Below are positions 5,310 through 5,938 of a DNA stretch of 5,938 nt, piece after piece (within the stretch, counting starts at the first letter, position 1; every line of letters begins with the position of its first letter). Both the position numbers and the translations under genes were made by a program. The DNA comes from Phycisphaerales bacterium. GTDB taxonomy: Bacteria; Planctomycetota; Phycisphaerae; Tepidisphaerales; Tepidisphaeraceae. Location of the stretch: the NCBI GenBank assembly GCA_028288905.1, contig JAQGHJ010000144.1, positions 1-5,938 on the forward strand. Direction: 5' to 3'. The notes beneath the pieces were generated by a model. That model worked only from the letters and a program-made list of their open reading frames with translations, was not told the origin of the DNA and ran no database searches.

Positions 5310-5938
5310 ATGACGATGCCCCGTTCCCGCCGTCGAGTTGGTTCCGCCAGCCGGGCGTTGCTCTTCGCGTCGCTCGCGTGCCTTTCGGCGACGCGTGCCG
5401 CGTCGGCCGCCGGTCAAACGTACGCCGCGCCGCCGACCATCCCGGGCGGCGGGGCGGGCGGGGGTCGGCCGAACAATCCGCAGGACGGACCGGGCGGCCG
5501 GCAGACGGTCGACATCCCGAACGTCGACACCGAGTCCGTCAAGACCGCCCGGACCGACGCCGCCACCGCCAAGGCCGCCCTGGCCAAGGCCCGGTCGGCG
5601 CTGGACGCGGCCGCCCGGTCGCTGCAGGACGCGTTCGACGCCCGCCCGGACGTCGTCGAGGCCGGCAAGTCCGCGGCCCTGACGAAGTCCGTGGCCGACG
5701 CCGCCGCCGCCCGCGTGTCGTCCGCCCTCCGAACCCGGGCCGATTACCAGAAGGCCGCCGCGACGGCGGACGCGGCCTCCGCCCGGGTGGCGGAGCTCCG
5801 CACGAGCGCCGACGCCACGCCCGCCGACCGGGCCGCCGCGGCCTCCGCCGCGATGGCGGCACGCGACGCCGTCACGAAGCTGCAGGAGGACGCGGTCACC
5901 GCCGACCCGCAGGCCGCCGCCGCCCGGGCGGCCGCCGC
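5310..5938 (+). CDS. exported Ala-rich coiled-coil protein, 3' end beyond window
   Basis: The frame from the ATG at 5310 stays open to the window end, giving 209 residues with no stop. The first 33 residues look like a Sec signal peptide: basic n-region RSRRR (5-9), hydrophobic core ALLFASLACLSA (16-27) and likely cleavage after ASA (31-33). A Gly/Pro/Asn-rich spacer (about 35-65) follows. From about 72 onward the sequence is Ala-rich and nearly free of Gly and Pro, with regularly placed Lys/Arg/Asp/Glu. I count 53 Ala among residues 71-209. It should form long helices, probably a coiled coil, with breaks near 111-119 and 170. Third codon positions are almost all G or C, as expected of a real gene here. 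I recognise no family; an envelope-spanning or structural role, as in TolA-like helical proteins, is only an analogy. It stands alone after a long non-coding region and probably has its own promoter. Confidence 0.8.
   Translation, partial: MTMPRSRRRVGSASRALLFASLACLSATRAASAAGQTYAAPPTIPGGGAGGGRPNNPQDGPGGRQTVDIPNVDTESVKTARTDAATAKAALAKARSALDAAARSLQDAFDARPDVVEAGKSAALTKSVADAAAARVSSALRTRADYQKAAATADAASARVAELRTSADATPADRAAAASAAMAARDAVTKLQEDAVTADPQAAAARAAA

Noticed and set aside
5305..5313. Tiny ATG-CCA-TGA frame overlapping the start codon at 5310, as a possible leader peptide
   Set aside because: Only one base separates the GGAG from this ATG, too close for initiation; probably chance.

Overview
The window is very GC-rich with strongly GC-biased third codon positions. 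It carries gene families (OpgC-type acyltransferase, exported SGNH hydrolase, exported squalene-cyclase-like repeat protein, Ala-rich exported coiled coil) that together suggest a Gemmata-like planctomycete chromosome. The taxonomic call is an inference from composition and family content; no marker gene is present.

Layout. (1) Positions 17-1612, plus strand: a multi-pass inner-membrane OpgC-family acyltransferase with an unusual C-terminal extension. (2) Positions 1613-1865: a convergent intergenic gap holding a composite hairpin. (3) Positions 1866-2723, minus strand: a secreted SGNH/GDSL hydrolase. (4) Positions 2724-2927: a spacer with two adjacent palindromes and a good ribosome binding site. 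(5) Positions 2928-4082, minus strand: an exported alpha/alpha-barrel protein of the prenyltransferase/squalene oxidase repeat type that lacks the cyclase acid motif. (6) Positions 4083-5309: about 1.2 kb with no convincing gene but many inverted repeats, an AT-rich island with a 20-bp-period repeat, and a textbook factor-independent terminator on the minus strand that has no recognisable gene upstream of it. (7) Positions 5310-5938, plus strand: the 5' part of a gene for an exported Ala-rich coiled-coil protein, cut by the window edge.

All four products are predicted to be membrane-bound or exported, so the window looks like a cell-envelope neighbourhood. A membrane acyltransferase beside an exported SGNH esterase-like protein resembles, in two separate genes, the acyltransferase-plus-SGNH arrangement known from O-acetyltransferases. 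The genes are not in one operon (convergent or widely spaced), so a shared pathway is only a hypothesis. The least explained part is the non-coding stretch 4523-5010, which may encode a structured minus-strand RNA. I found no CRISPR array, tRNA, rRNA, insertion sequence or obvious defence system.
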